A DNA stretch of 64,000 nucleotides from Pisaster brevispinus (Eukaryota > Echinodermata > Asteroidea > Forcipulatida > Asteriidae), in NCBI GenBank assembly GCA_023634235.1, contig JAMKCF010000003.1, forward strand, positions 23,034,742 through 23,098,741, in the 5' to 3' direction. The stretch's first letter is position 1. Each line of letters opens with the position of its first letter. A model generated the notes under the pieces. It had not been told where the DNA came from. It searched no databases and worked only from the letters and a program-made list of their open reading frames with translations. Position numbers and translations under genes: made by a program. This document shows, piece by piece, positions 1-12,200 of the stretch.

Positions 1-463
1 AGAGAGAAGGAGGCAGGAAATGGAAAGGAGGAGAATAAGGCGAAAAGCGAGAATGGAAAAGAGGCGCCAAAAGAGAGTGGAAAGAAAGAGGAAAATTGAG
101 GAAAGGAATAAGAAAAGAGCTGAAAGGAGGAAGAGGTTGAGAGAGCGGAAACGAAAAGCAAGGGAAGAGAGGGCGAAGGGGAGAGCGTCGCGGATTGAAA
201 AGAAACAAATTGAAAAGGAAAAGATAGAAGAGGATAGGGAGAATAACAGAGAACTGAGGCAAGAGAGGGGAAAGAGAGGGGGCGTTAAGTCGGGAGGGGA
301 TGCAACAAATGGAGGGGAGGGGATGGTAGGGGAGGAAAAGAAACAGAAGGGAACAATCGATGAGGATGTGACAGCAAAAAAAGCCTTGCTAAAAGTTGGC
401 AAAGGGAATGAGGGTGAAAGGAAAGCTGAGGAAAAGAAGTTCGAACACTGGGAAGAACCGTAA
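1..463 (+). CDS. Possible 3' end of an unidentified gene, Arg/Lys/Glu-rich
   Basis: The frame is open from the left edge (base 2) to a TAA at 461-463, about 153 codons, with the first internal Met at 20. The first 90 or so residues are almost only R, K and E with some Q and I, like a charged single alpha-helix or coiled coil. The rest is Gly/Lys/Glu-rich and ends in a less biased segment (KKFEHWEEP). No catalytic or named domain is visible. The strand is strongly purine-rich, and purine-rich DNA can stay open by chance, so coding status is uncertain. An AATAAA lies near 846. If real, it is probably the last exon of a gene that begins outside the window. Confidence 0.35.
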   Translation, partial: ERRRQEMERRRIRRKARMEKRRQKRVERKRKIEERNKKRAERRKRLRERKRKAREERAKGRASRIEKKQIEKEKIEEDRENNRELRQERGKRGGVKSGGDATNGGEGMVGEEKKQKGTIDEDVTAKKALLKVGKGNEGERKAEEKKFEHWEEP

Positions 464-1246
464 AAAAGCGAAGAGACACAGTTTCAAAAAGCGAGTTTAT
501 AAATTTTCTCATGCAGACATGGTCCCTGAAACGACTGAATTGTCCAAAATGGATATGTAACAGATAGTTTACGGAACTTTGCAGTGACGAAAATGATATC
601 GACAATCCACACTCTTTACAACCCCGAACAACCGTCTGTCTTGTTTTAAAAAGAAGAAAAAAAGGGGGAAAAAAACCAAAGAAACAAACAAAAACCCCAA
701 CACCCTGCAATTACAGCACAGCTATAACGGGTGGCGGCGTTTTTGTTTTTGTTTGTTTGTTTTGTTTTGTCCGTCCCCCCCCCCCCATTTGTTGCCTTAT
801 CTGGTTTCAATCATCATGTAGTGCAAGTAATTATTTATTTACAAAAATAAACACTGTAATTTGATTAACTGAATTCATATTCAACTTATATTAGCTAGAC
901 AAAATGTACCTTCAATCCGTAGAAAGCGTTCTCATTTTCATTTTAAGCGACTGATACAAATTTAATAATTACTACTCATAGTAAGTTTTCGATTTTTAAA
1001 CATAAAACTTTCTTGGTGATAAAGGACGGTAAATGGACGACCATTAATAAGGGTTTCCTATTTTTAAATTTCCAGGAGCAAGAACATTATTTAATGCGAC
1101 TTCCTTACGTTACCCTTTACAGAGGTCGGAATTTAGATTTTATGGTAGCCATTCATTATGGGCTGAGTAACACAGATTATCTTGCAGCCCTGACTATATT
1201 TCAGTTCGATGTGGTTTGGCCCGGTGTTTCTGACAGTGGCTGCTGA
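464..1246. other. Intergenic, no gene recognised
   Basis: AT-rich sequence with a T/G-rich patch (735-770) and a C homopolymer (about 774-786). I see no exon or RNA gene. Confidence 0.4.
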
Positions 1247-1430
1247 ATGCGCCGCAGCACCTTGTAAACCAATTGATGGTGATACATAAATGGGCTCATA
1301 GTTCAAAACGCTGCTCTGCTTATCCTGTTGAAAAACAAGTAGGCGTAATGGGCGCTTTGGTACGCCCCTAATAGGGGTGTGACGATAACGCGCTATATAA
1401 GAACCCAGTGCTATCAATTTTGTTTATCAA
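1247..1430 (+). repeat. SINE tail (family B)
   Basis: It shares the segment GCAGCACCTTGTAAACCA and the following GCGCTAT-TAAGAA context with the tail of the fuller tRNA-derived SINE at 60549-60975. The tRNA-like head is absent, so this is a 5'-truncated copy. Confidence 0.5.
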
Positions 1431-3084
1431 CAATCTTTCATAATAAATCACAAGAAATCATCACAACAAATATATTCTCTCTGAACTTTCTGATCGTTGT
1501 AAATGGGATTACATTTTAACACTGTTTAGAAGTTAAGAACATTCTGCCGATGAGGGTGCGCATGATCGAATGAACGATGACTATACGGCACCCCAAACTG
1601 TGACATTTGGGATATTTTTTTATTATTTCTCCCTGGTTTGAACCATCTTTTCCAAATGAGTTTTAGAGTACATGCCAGCGAAAAATTCTGAGTTCTACGA
1701 ATAAAGCTCATACTCCCAGTAGCTAGGCGTCCTTATGCTGTTTAGTTATGAAACAATTAATTTACCAGAAGTTGTTAAACAAACCTAAAATATCAGAACA
1801 ATAACAGCCCGGGTTATGAAAACAGTGCAATGTTTGTATTCATAACAGCACATATATGAACCTCACGCTATGGTTTTACTAGTATTATTTTATTGTTTAC
1901 TGTTGTTATTATTATTATCATCATCATCATAAGTCCCAAATCGAGAGAGATTGTTCTGTCTTAAAGATTGAAGCCCAATAAAGGGCGGTTACCTTTACAC
2001 AGTTATGAGCTTTTATAACTAAGTGTGTAGGGCTCCATCTGCAAATCAAATAAAACATTGAACACAAACTGACAACCGTTTTTTAATTTGAAGCGGCTGT
2101 AGTGTTGCTTTGGTTGTAGATAAAAATGTATTGATGGAACTTCATTTTGATGGAATGTGACGTCAGCCGCGCCGCCCTCCTTGAAATAATATTGTTGTCG
2201 AATGCACTCTTGGGTTATGCGGGCAAAACACCATCTGCACGGTTGAGTTTTCCCAATGGAAGTAGGCCTGTTTGGTCGTTATTTAAAGTATTACTAAGTA
2301 AAATTCTGAGAAATTGTAGCATGTTTTGTGAGTATCTCGCATTAAATTGACAATCGCAAGTAATGACTATTTGGTGCTCGATGTGTGGCATGGTGTAGGC
2401 CCTAAGCCCTCCAATTCTTAAGATGATTTCTTTGGGAGACTTCTGAGTGGAGGAGGGGAGGCGAAGACTGGAAAAGAATCAGATAGAGTATCGCAACCTT
2501 GGGAGGGTATGGGTAACTTTCTATGCCAACCTGTGACATCACTTGTTTACAGAAGAGAGACAAAGCCTGGAATTCCTGCAGCCACACAATTTGAACACAG
2601 CTCATTAGAAGACAAAATAATACATCTTTTATGGAGATAGGGGGCAAATCTCAAAACTTGTTCAGCTGTTACATTTATAACTCTTGAATTTATGTGAAAC
2701 TTTAGCACAAAATGTAACACATCCCATTTGACCATGTGTAGTATCTCGCCTGCCAGAAAGGCCCTGGAATTGTACATGGTCACAATTTGTGTAAACAATT
2801 ATTACACGGTCCATAGCATTGAATGCCGAATTACCATCCTATGGTTATTTCACGATGTGTGCATGCTCAGGGATGATTTGTGCACAATGTGAGGTTCATC
2901 AAAAGTGTTCTTTGAATTGAAGGGGAAAATGCATAAAGTTGCACCCTGTCTAAATAATAATCTGACTGCTGACAAGTTTGTACCTTTCGACTTTGAAGTT
3001 GACAAGGACCGTTTGTTGTAGATCTGATTCTTTATCTTTTCTGGGTCGAAATTTTGTGACGGATATTTTGTTATGTAAAAATTG
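1431..3084. other. Intergenic, no gene recognised
   Basis: Several short open frames lie here, none with exon signals or a recognisable protein. A segment at 2745-2800 (TGCCAGAAAGGCCCTGGAAT) recurs at 49175-49225 and marks a dispersed repeat fragment. Confidence 0.4.
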
Positions 3085-3150
3085 TCAGTGGCCTGACGTT
3101 TCGACCCTAGCAGAGTCTTCCTCGAAGGATGAATGATAACACAACACACA
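3085..3150 (+). repeat. Dispersed repeat with CCTGACGTTTCGACCC core
   Basis: The core, followed by TAGCAGAGTCTT, recurs at 35685-35730 and in weaker form at 12360-12400 and 26290-26320. It has no coding potential. Confidence 0.5.
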
Positions 3151-4529
3151 GGTACATTAGTCAAGTGGAACATGAATAGAGAGAGAGAGGCAAATATATT
3201 TTTTATTATAGCCTTCATAATTTTTGTTGTTATTATCAGTAGCCTTAATGTTACCGCTGAACATTTTCCACCTCTTCAATTCGCTTGAATTTTCTGACGA
3301 GGACACAATAGCATAGACCTTAAAGACCGAAGACAGCCCCGCAAAGTTTGAAACCAATCAAGTTGGTGTCTTGTCCAGAGGTAACAGCGCCCTCTGTTGG
3401 TCCCCATCCTCCAACCACCATCTGCAGTATAGGGTAGTCCACCCCCAAAACACTACCCTACAGGAGTGGCCGGTAACACACCATGAACTTCAGCTTAAAG
3501 AGACACAGCACAGCGATAAGATCTTAATGCAATCAGCATTAAAGGTAATACAACTGAATAATACTGAGTAGTGCGGTGACTATTGAGCCGATTGATGGGA
3601 AAACAACGTAAGCCCAGTTTCCGGACATTACTTTGTCTTACTATAATAATTAATATTGTTGCAGCTATATATACTACTAAATACTAGTACTAGTATTAAT
3701 AGTACTACTATACATGTAGTTGTGGGGGAGAGGGCAACAACGGCAGTTTTCAGTGTGCACAATATGTAGTACAGCAGTCGGCTAAAATTCTGCATCCGGC
3801 CACCACTTCATCTCCCTTAATTTAACTTAAGTCAAATTACACAATGAATTATATCCTGAACCTGTGCTGACAAGAAGGGTTGACAAAATAAAAAAGAGAC
3901 ACACAGGCACTTTGAACTGTTTGAAAATATTATTTCAAAGTGTCAAAATCATGAAAAGTAAGCCATGTTCTGGTCTATGGTGGTCTTGACAATGCTGCAT
4001 GCATGCTCGCTTCGCTCCATTTTAGTTCCTTTGGGCATGAGTGCATCAGAGTTCTGTCTGTGTGATGGAATGTGCGCTTGAATTTTTTCCTCTTAAGAAT
4101 CAAAATTTAAGCTGTTTTAGCTGCCAATTCCTCAAGAACATCCGTAAAAAAAATATGATAAATTCCTTATACCGGTGGCCAGATATGGAAATTTGTCTCA
4201 ACAGTCGCCTCAGCAGACCCCCCTCCCCAACATCCAACCACCACTTTTTTATTCAATCATTGTAACCGTAACTAATTTAAGGTATTTACCCAGGTCACAA
4301 GGTTTTGAATGCAAGTAATTTCTTTGGGGCGTTTTTTAACAAAATGAGTGAGAAAATGGCGGTTGGATTATTTAGGCATAGTTTTAGGCCTACACTAGTG
4401 TTAAAATAGTCTGCATCTACCTGTACTGAAATGCCATGATTGGTTGAGTGAAGATATCGTAGTGAATACTGATAGGCCTACAAATTACAAATACAAAAGA
4501 AATACTAGTTCAGTTGTGATAATTGTAAC
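3151..4529. other. Intergenic, no gene recognised
   Basis: AT-rich, with a short CTAC/TAGT-rich low-complexity patch around 3665-3720. No exon, RNA gene or clear repeat family was recognised. Confidence 0.35.
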
Positions 4530-4694
4530 CCTCCATCCTCCCGACCGTCAGGAGGATGGAGCCCTATGTCGGCGGTCTCCCTATTCTGTCAAAATCTTTG
4601 TTCGAGGGTGCCAGTCAGAAGCCAAGCAACCTGAAGCCAGGGATCACATCCAAGTTTATGATACAACCTGGGAAGTGGCAGCCAGGGGATCACC
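4530..4694 (-). repeat. tRNA-derived SINE, family A, 5' part
   Basis: The sequence from GGCGGTCTCCCTATT through GTGCCAGTCAGAAGCC to GGGATCACC matches the flank of the tRNA-like head in the copies at 24222-24500 and 61640-61885. The tRNA head is missing. A TTAA site at its end is occupied by the next element. Confidence 0.6.
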
Positions 4695-5177
4695 TTAACC
4701 CTAACCCCCATTAGGGTCTCTCTAGAAAGCCTGCCAAATACAACAGAATGCAACACAGTTGAAATGAGAACCATGCCATATGCAACAAAATGCAACAAGG
4801 GATATTGTTGCAATGTGCAGGCATGCTGTTTGGGAAAGGACTGAGCAAGGGTGTTTGCCCTGCTAAATGCAACAGTATGCACATAAGTGTAATGTTTAAC
4901 TGTTATTATACAGTCTTTTGAATACGATTTGAATTATGATTCTTACCTAATATTACATCATACTTCTCAATACTTTTCCCATAAAAAACATTTTGAAATA
5001 CCCATTATAAGTTGTTCAGATACAATAGAAGCACCCAAACCTATATGAAGTCACTTCACTGCTGAATGCAACAAATTCAGTCCAAAAATGACATCTGAGT
5101 TGACTGCCAAATGCAACAGATCAAAACAACTATTACCATTTGGTGCATATTGTTGCATTAAGCATGGTTAGGGTTAA
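4695..5177. mobile_element. Candidate TTAA-flanked MITE (CCCTAACC ends)
   Basis: TTAA occurs at 4695-4698 and 5174-5177. The enclosed sequence begins CCCTAACC and ends GGTTAGGG, an 8-bp perfect inverted repeat. TTAA target duplication with CCC ends is the piggyBac signature. The uninterrupted SINE copy near 61867 reads GATCACCTTAAGGGG, so TTAA was present at the insertion point. The interior has many ATGCAACA motifs and no coding frame. The TIR is short, so this is tentative. Confidence 0.45.
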
Positions 5178-5300
5178 GTGAATATTAATAAAAATGTTTC
5201 AAATATCCCCGAACAAAGATATTGACAAAATAGGGAGACCCCCAACATGGGGCTAGATAGCTCAGTTGGTAGAGCGCCGGCACATTAAAAAATTTCTTTG
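5178..5300 (+). repeat. tRNA-derived SINE, family A, truncated
   Basis: The sequence CCCCGAACAAAGATATTGAC leads into an A-box-like head (TAGCTCAGTTGGTAGAGC, 5258-5275), but the B box and 3' half are lost. It lies inverted relative to the copy at 4530-4694. Confidence 0.6.
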
Positions 5301-5900
5301 TTCAACCCCAAATCATAAACATTTTATAACAAGTTTTTGTTTTTGTTTGTTTAATTACATGTCATCTCGGGAGGCTAGTTGTTTTTTTTACGGTAGGTTT
5401 ATGACCTCAATGCTTAAATTGTATACAATTACAAACCCCTGGAGGGTTTTTGTAAACAATGGTATGGTTTAAGTCTTCGCACAGCTGGACATGGTGGAAC
5501 AGGCTGAGCATGACCTGTCTCAGACAATTGAATTTTGTCCTGTTTGTTTGCATTGATATGAGGGTAGACTATACACAAAAATGAAAGTATTTGATTAAAA
5601 AAGTAATTAAAAAAATTAATTAGTTATTATGTGGGGTTAGCTACGTACAGCTAGGCTGGCGACCTGCAGGGTTGGTAGTGCAAACAGGAGTGGAATGTAT
5701 CCCAAGTGTGCTAGCGAAACCCCAACCTAAATGTTCATGCTTGCTAGTCTCTGAGAAGAAAAAAAATAGATCTTGCACCACTGTGTAGATGAACACTACA
5801 ACAAAAGAGCAGTAAAATACAGGGATGAGGACTACAACATAAATTTAACAAGACCAAGTTCATATTCTAAAACATCCCTTCTCATTTGGTTTACAAACAG
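5301..5900. other. Region upstream of VPS18
   Basis: AT-rich, no exon recognised. It ends at an acceptor-like TTTACAAACAG (to 5900), so the leader before the ATG at 5948 is probably spliced. I could not locate the transcription start. Confidence 0.3.
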
Positions 5901-5947
5901 GTGATTGAAGAAGACGACCCGGTACAAGATTCATCAATAAACGGAAG

Positions 5948-6175
5948 ATGGCATCCCTATTTGATCAGTATGAGCAAGCTACAGCAAGGGCTGCCTCGAG
6001 CATCACCATGGTGCCTAGAGAAACAGTCACTGCCCCTGTGAGTAATCAGTGTTTTCCCTCCTTGCAAAAACATCAACGTGATACCCTGCAAGACTTTCAG
6101 AAATAGACTGTCAGGGATGTGATTTCTCCGTTTTTAACCGTAAATCCGTTTTTTACCCCCCCCCAAAAAAAAAAA

Positions 6176-6215
<40 letters not shown>

Positions 6216-9200
6216 AAATAAATATTTAAAAAAAAAAATTGTTTAATTTTTTTTTAAGACTATAAAAAACATGAAGATTAAACCAAATAGAATGCCCCAG
6301 AGTGCAGATTAGGGCTTTTAAAACAAAAGATAAATGCATGTAAGTAGGCTTCGAGCTTGCAAGTTTTCGCCCTCGCAAGCTTTCATGCTTTGCGCTCACA
6401 GTTCAGGGTGGTTTTTTTCCAACAGCCTATCACATCCCTGACTGTGCTAGCACAATTTTGTTTCCTCAAATACTTTAGTTAAACATATTTTATTGGCTAT
6501 GCAAGTTATATCATATTGTTGGGAGACTGGAGAGTAAAATATGGCCGCGGAATTTATGAAAGTAAAATTAATATAATAAGTGGACAAAGAAAACCAGAGA
6601 ATAAGACTTGACCTCCATTTATGGTTACTTGTAATCAAATAAGAACTTTGCCCAACTGACGTTCATGTTAGCATTAGACCGATACAACAGTTGGACAAAT
6701 TTGAGCGTGATTTCAAAGAGGTTTTCTAAAAAATAACGCAACAGAAACTTTGTTTCTTTTAGGCAGTCTGTCAGGCCCTATAGCGTGTTGTACTCTTCCC
6801 TTTTGTCGATGTTACATTTTAAAATTTTAATGTGCTTGAACTTTCATACAAGTTGTACTTGCCTGAGAAATGAAATGCATTTCAAACCTAAGGTAGCGTA
6901 TATCTTGCCAGCACTGGCCTTCTTTTAGTAAACACCATTAAGCAGGTTTACAAAACAGCGCCCTCTTCTGCGCGCATATGAGTAGCCGACATTGGTTTTA
7001 ACTGACTGAAGGTGCTGACCATCATTGGTAGCTCGTTGCATATTGCTGATAAAGCTAGGTGCATACCAGGTTGGAGCCATGCTGTTTTTTCCCCATTTTG
7101 TTCATTTCATCCCCCAAAAAGAAAATTCTTATTATATTTATATAAATTGATTCATACATTTTAAATGGATGCGTATCTTCTTCTGATTTATGGCTCCTAA
7201 GATTTTTTTTTCAAGGAAATAAAATTTGAAATTCATCTGTAGGCCTAAATGGTCTGCTTCCCATCTCGTGATTATAAAGTTACAAGGACAATGTTGGCAC
7301 AGAACCAGATTAACATAAGTCCCCAAAACTGTCACTACAGGCAGTCAGGCTTTATAACATTAACTTAAAATATCTGATATGTCATGTCTTTGTAATTTGT
7401 ATCCCTTTTTCCCCCTGTGTAAATTGCGTGTCTGTACCCTTTAGAAATATTTTTATCGGCAGACTGAACCTTTAGGTTATAGGAAAATTTACATTTTCCT
7501 CCTCAGCCTAGCCTTCTCCATATCTATTTTGTTTCTCTTTTGTGTGTAATTTTTATTGATTTTACAGAGAGAAACAAAATAATAATAATGATAATAAAAA
7601 CTGTTGCTGGAAAAATATCCACCGCCAAAATATACAGTTGACATACATTGTGTAACCTTTTGAAAAAGCAGAAATACAAATGTAAGAGAATATGATTTGT
7701 GTAAATTGCAATATTCTTAAAAGGATGGTGATAAGCACTGCGTTATACCTCTAGATTCTTCCAGATAACAAATCAATAATTTGTAATCAATAGCCAATAA
7801 TTTTTTTAAATAATTTTTCTACAGATTGCCTCTGGATATGTAACAGCCAAAATGGAAGAGGAGGTTCGCATCTTCAGCAAGATGAAAATTAATTTTACGT
7901 AAGTTTGCTGTGTAACTCATTCATCGTTATTATGATTTGATCTGAGATTCAAAAAATGTTTAGTAAGTAGTGCAGAGGGGTGATTCAATAATTTTAATTT
8001 TTTTAATTTTTTTTTTCGGTAAGGAAACTAGGTTTCATTTTCCTGAAACTTCAAGAGATTATAAAGGAATTGTAGATCAGAAACAAAGTAAAACAACCAA
8101 ATATTAAAATCAAACGTAAACAGTTTAATAGAAAATATACCCCAATCCTCCTCAGAATTGAAGCATTGTTATCGGACTCAGTCATCATTTCAACTACATT
8201 TCTTGTTATTAAAGATTATTACACAGTGAGGTATTGCAGTTCCATTGAGAAACACGAGACTTCTGGTCTTGTCCGGTTGTTAGTTTACAGGCCCGCCGTT
8301 AAAATCTTGGGCAATGGGCCTGCCGTCCAGTGTCATTTTCAAGCTCTGGCCAGCATAATATTCTGTTCATTCCGATTTCCGATTTGTATTGCTCTGAGAA
8401 TAATCATGAAGACTGTCATCAAACATGTCAAACAGCCTGAACAGTTCTATCAAAGCCTTTACTATTTTTTTTTTTTAATTTTTGATGCAAGTCGCCAGAC
8501 ACACAAGGCCTGAAGGCCACTTCAAGGTGTGGGCTACAATCAACTATTTTTTCCAGGGGCCGTCGCCACCTACTCCTGGGGCTGAAACAGGGTTACCCCC
8601 TTTACAGTCCATACGGATGTAGGCTTGGGTATCATCCATCAGAATCCTGGCTGGTAGAGCAGAAAGCACTACCTCCCCAACTTTACGAAGCAATCATGGT
8701 TAAGTGTCTTGCTTAAGGACACAAGTGTCACGACCGGGACTCGAACCCACACTCTGCTTATCAAACACCAGAGCTTGAATCCGGTGCTCTTAACCGCTAG
8801 GCCATGACACGCCACTACAAAACTCATGCCTGGTTTAAACCATGGAGTTGATTTATTTTCACTGATGTTTCAGGCCGCCTCGACCCATCACTCACCTGAT
8901 TGTGAACAACAACATGTTGATGATGGCCATGTCGGATAACGTAATCCTTCGCATTGACTTGGAACATCCCGATCAACCTGACGGTGAGATAATTATACAA
9001 ATAGAGAGCTTTCAGATTGAAACTTTTGGGGTATTTAAAAAAACAAGTTGTATTAATCGCCAATTAATGTATATTATATAACACCCAAGCAGATCCTTGC
9101 CAAATAAACATACCATTGCACACTACGTCATTCACCGTGCATTTTTCGTTCCATTCACCGTGCATTTTTCGTTCCATCCGATTTGTTCTATTGCACGGTG

Positions 9201-12200
9201 CGTACCACATCATTGCGTGCGCGTGTCTTTGATAATGCAGCAGTACAGTTACTGCAAGGCACATACTACATTACGGCGCCCGCGTGTCTCAAAATAGCAG
9301 TACAGAACGCACTTAGTCACTGTTGAATCCAAACAAGCCGAACCAAAAGAAATGGGTGTAATGTCACAATTAAATATTGTACTCTTTGTTTGTTTTGAAA
9401 GTTGTATCCTCCAATCAAAATGACAAAGTTCTACTTGGATGTTATACAAAACAAAAAAATGAAAGTTTTTCATTCGTGCAATAGTGAGAATATTTTCATT
9501 TGTTGAAAGATGGAATGTTCCATTCAACTCGGCTCCGCCTCGTTGAAAAGAACATTCCATCTTTCAACTCATGAAAATATTCGCACCATTTGCATTCATA
9601 AACATTCATTATTTGTATATTGTCTTTAACTTTCCAAACAGAGGTTAAGCTCGGCGAGGATCGCATCCATAAACTGTTCTTGGACCCGACTGGGCACCAT
9701 CTTATCATCAGCACTGAACAACAAGACGTCTTGTACCTCTCCAGGACAGGGCGGAAAGCCAAGCAGCTTCAGAAACTCAAGGTCAGTTCAGCCTCAAAAT
9801 GAGAAAAAAAAATTATAATAATAATTTTTGAGGCATTGCGCGGTGAGGTATCAATGTATATTCGGTTTGCAGTAACACCATGTGTATGTTATACTTTGCT
9901 GTGTAGATTTATTCTTTGGGAACTAGGTCTTGCTTTATTCTACTGCCACGAAGTAGATTTTCCAGTTTTTGATCTAGGAGTTTTAAAAACAAATCCGTAT
10001 TAATGACATTCAGTATGTTTATGCTTCAGGGCCACCTCATTGATTCTATTGGATGGAACAAGCTGAACACCAGTGAAAGTACCACAGCAGAGATACTGGT
10101 GGGAACCAGTCGAGGTGTGTATTTTCAAGTACAAAAACATTTGTGATTTTACTTTTGTTTGATAAAATAACTTGATAGTAGTGCAGTGCTTAGTTGCACC
10201 AAAGAGAGTCAATAGACAGTGCAAGTCTCGTGCCTATTTGAACACTTTGGGGACCACTTTGGTCCCAAGTACATTGCTTTAGCGCATCAAGGGAACAAAC
10301 TCGGGCATAAAACGGCAAGGCTCAAATTCGGGGTGAAATTCCATAAGACATGTAAGACTGCAGTACTGTTTTTACCAATTTTTTACCAGACCAGAAGTTA
10401 TTTTACAAGACCAAAATCTTAACGAGAAAGAATATTCTACAAAGTGCATTTGAACAAGCTCTTGAAAGTATTTCCTTCTTTCCTAATGTGCTAGTATACT
10501 TTGAACCTAAACAGAATTGAATGATATTTACCGTTACCAGACTCAAATACAACAGTTGAACATCAATTTTTCTTTAGTGACAATGTGAGGTAAATGAAAT
10601 AAAAAACCGCAAGAACACCGGACTTGTCAGGTCTTGAATTTACTGGCCCGACAGTAAAATCACTGGCCTCGGGCCAGTGTGGTCCAGTGTCAAATTCAAA
10701 CCCCGTTTAGGGTCCCAGTGTTTGGATTCGCCTGAAACTTGGCATTGTATAAAAATATGGATGAACTTTTTCAAAAGATGAGAACAAAAGCGAAGAGAAA
10801 ACATGTATCAATACTGAAATTAATTTTGTTGTAATTATTTTAACTCCTAGTGGACATTTAAAAGAGTGTCATTGTAGTTGTTTTGAAGTCGTCTTTGTAT
10901 TTTAATTGGGACCCATTTCAAAACAGGGCCCTGTTAGCAGCAAGCATTGCTTAGAAATGTTCTGCCAAGCAAAACGAAGCAGGATACCAGTCACAAATGG
11001 TACATTTGCGATGCCATTTTGGCTGGTAACTTTACTCTGGTAAGCATGTTGTTTATATGCTTAACTAATTTTTTTGCAGAAGCAGCTCTAAGAAATTGTG
11101 CCCGGGGTTCGGGCTTTGTCAGTAGTTTTCAAAATGTACACTTTCAGTCCAGGACTACAAACAGGTGGGTGTTGCCAATAGCTGGAGCCGAAGCCCAAGG
11201 TGTGGTTTCGAAAATGGCCCAGGAATGCTTATCAGGACCAGGAGTGATCACTGTGTCATTTTCACTTCCAGGTTTGATATTTGAGACAGAGATCCAGTCT
11301 GGAGACGACAGCAGATTCTTCCAACAGAGCCTCGAACAGTATTGGAAACAGGTCAGTTGCATGCCAGCTTGGACTGATGTAAAAAGTGCCTTGCGGTTAA
11401 GTATTTTATGATTTAGTGTAGCCCCACACCGCGTGGCCAACATTGGTAATTGTCTTAGACAAACATATGCAGGAAATAACAAACACTGGGAAAGTTTAAG
11501 CTGAATCGGTCATCAGAGTCACAAGAAAATAGTGGGAAAGAAAATTGGAGCCCAACAAAATAAAATTGTGTATTTTCACTTTTTTTCAAACTTAAGGTTT
11601 TGGACTCGTGAAACAAAAACTAATTTTTTTACTAATTTCTCATAAACTATAGTCATTCTGGCAACAATATTTCATTAGCTAGAGGCAGTCAAAATCCTAG
11701 TTTTTGGGGGGTTTTTAAAGTTTTTTTTTTACTGGTTTCGAGGGTGAAATACCAAGTATACAGTTCTTAAGGGCAAAAGAAAATAAATAAATGTTTTTGC
11801 TGGCGATTAGGGCTTGGTATCAACATTGCGGGTGTGCACGCCTCTGTTATCAATTTGTAATTAATTAGTTTTTATTGATGTCCACCTGTGCCGAAACATC
11901 TGTGGAACAATTAAAACAAAAACCAAAAAACAGAAATTTAAATTTCAATGTAAATATTTGGACAAGGGGTTTCCAAAAGCTGTTATGGTCATATTGAGAC
12001 ATTAACACTATTCTATTTATGTAAACCATTACACCCCCCCCCTTCCCCCAACACCCTCAGGTCTTCAATTTAGGCAAAGAGGGCCCAGTACCAGTCACCG
12101 GGCTAGAGGTTGAACATGTTCAACCTTCACCTCAAAACGAGCGTCGGTTCTTCGTCATGGCAACAACACCTGGGTAAGTTGAGCTATAATATATTCTTAA

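Noticed and set aside
4695..4712. Telomere-like CCCTAACCC sequence
   Set aside because: Only about one and a half units are present; it is better explained as the end of a TTAA element.
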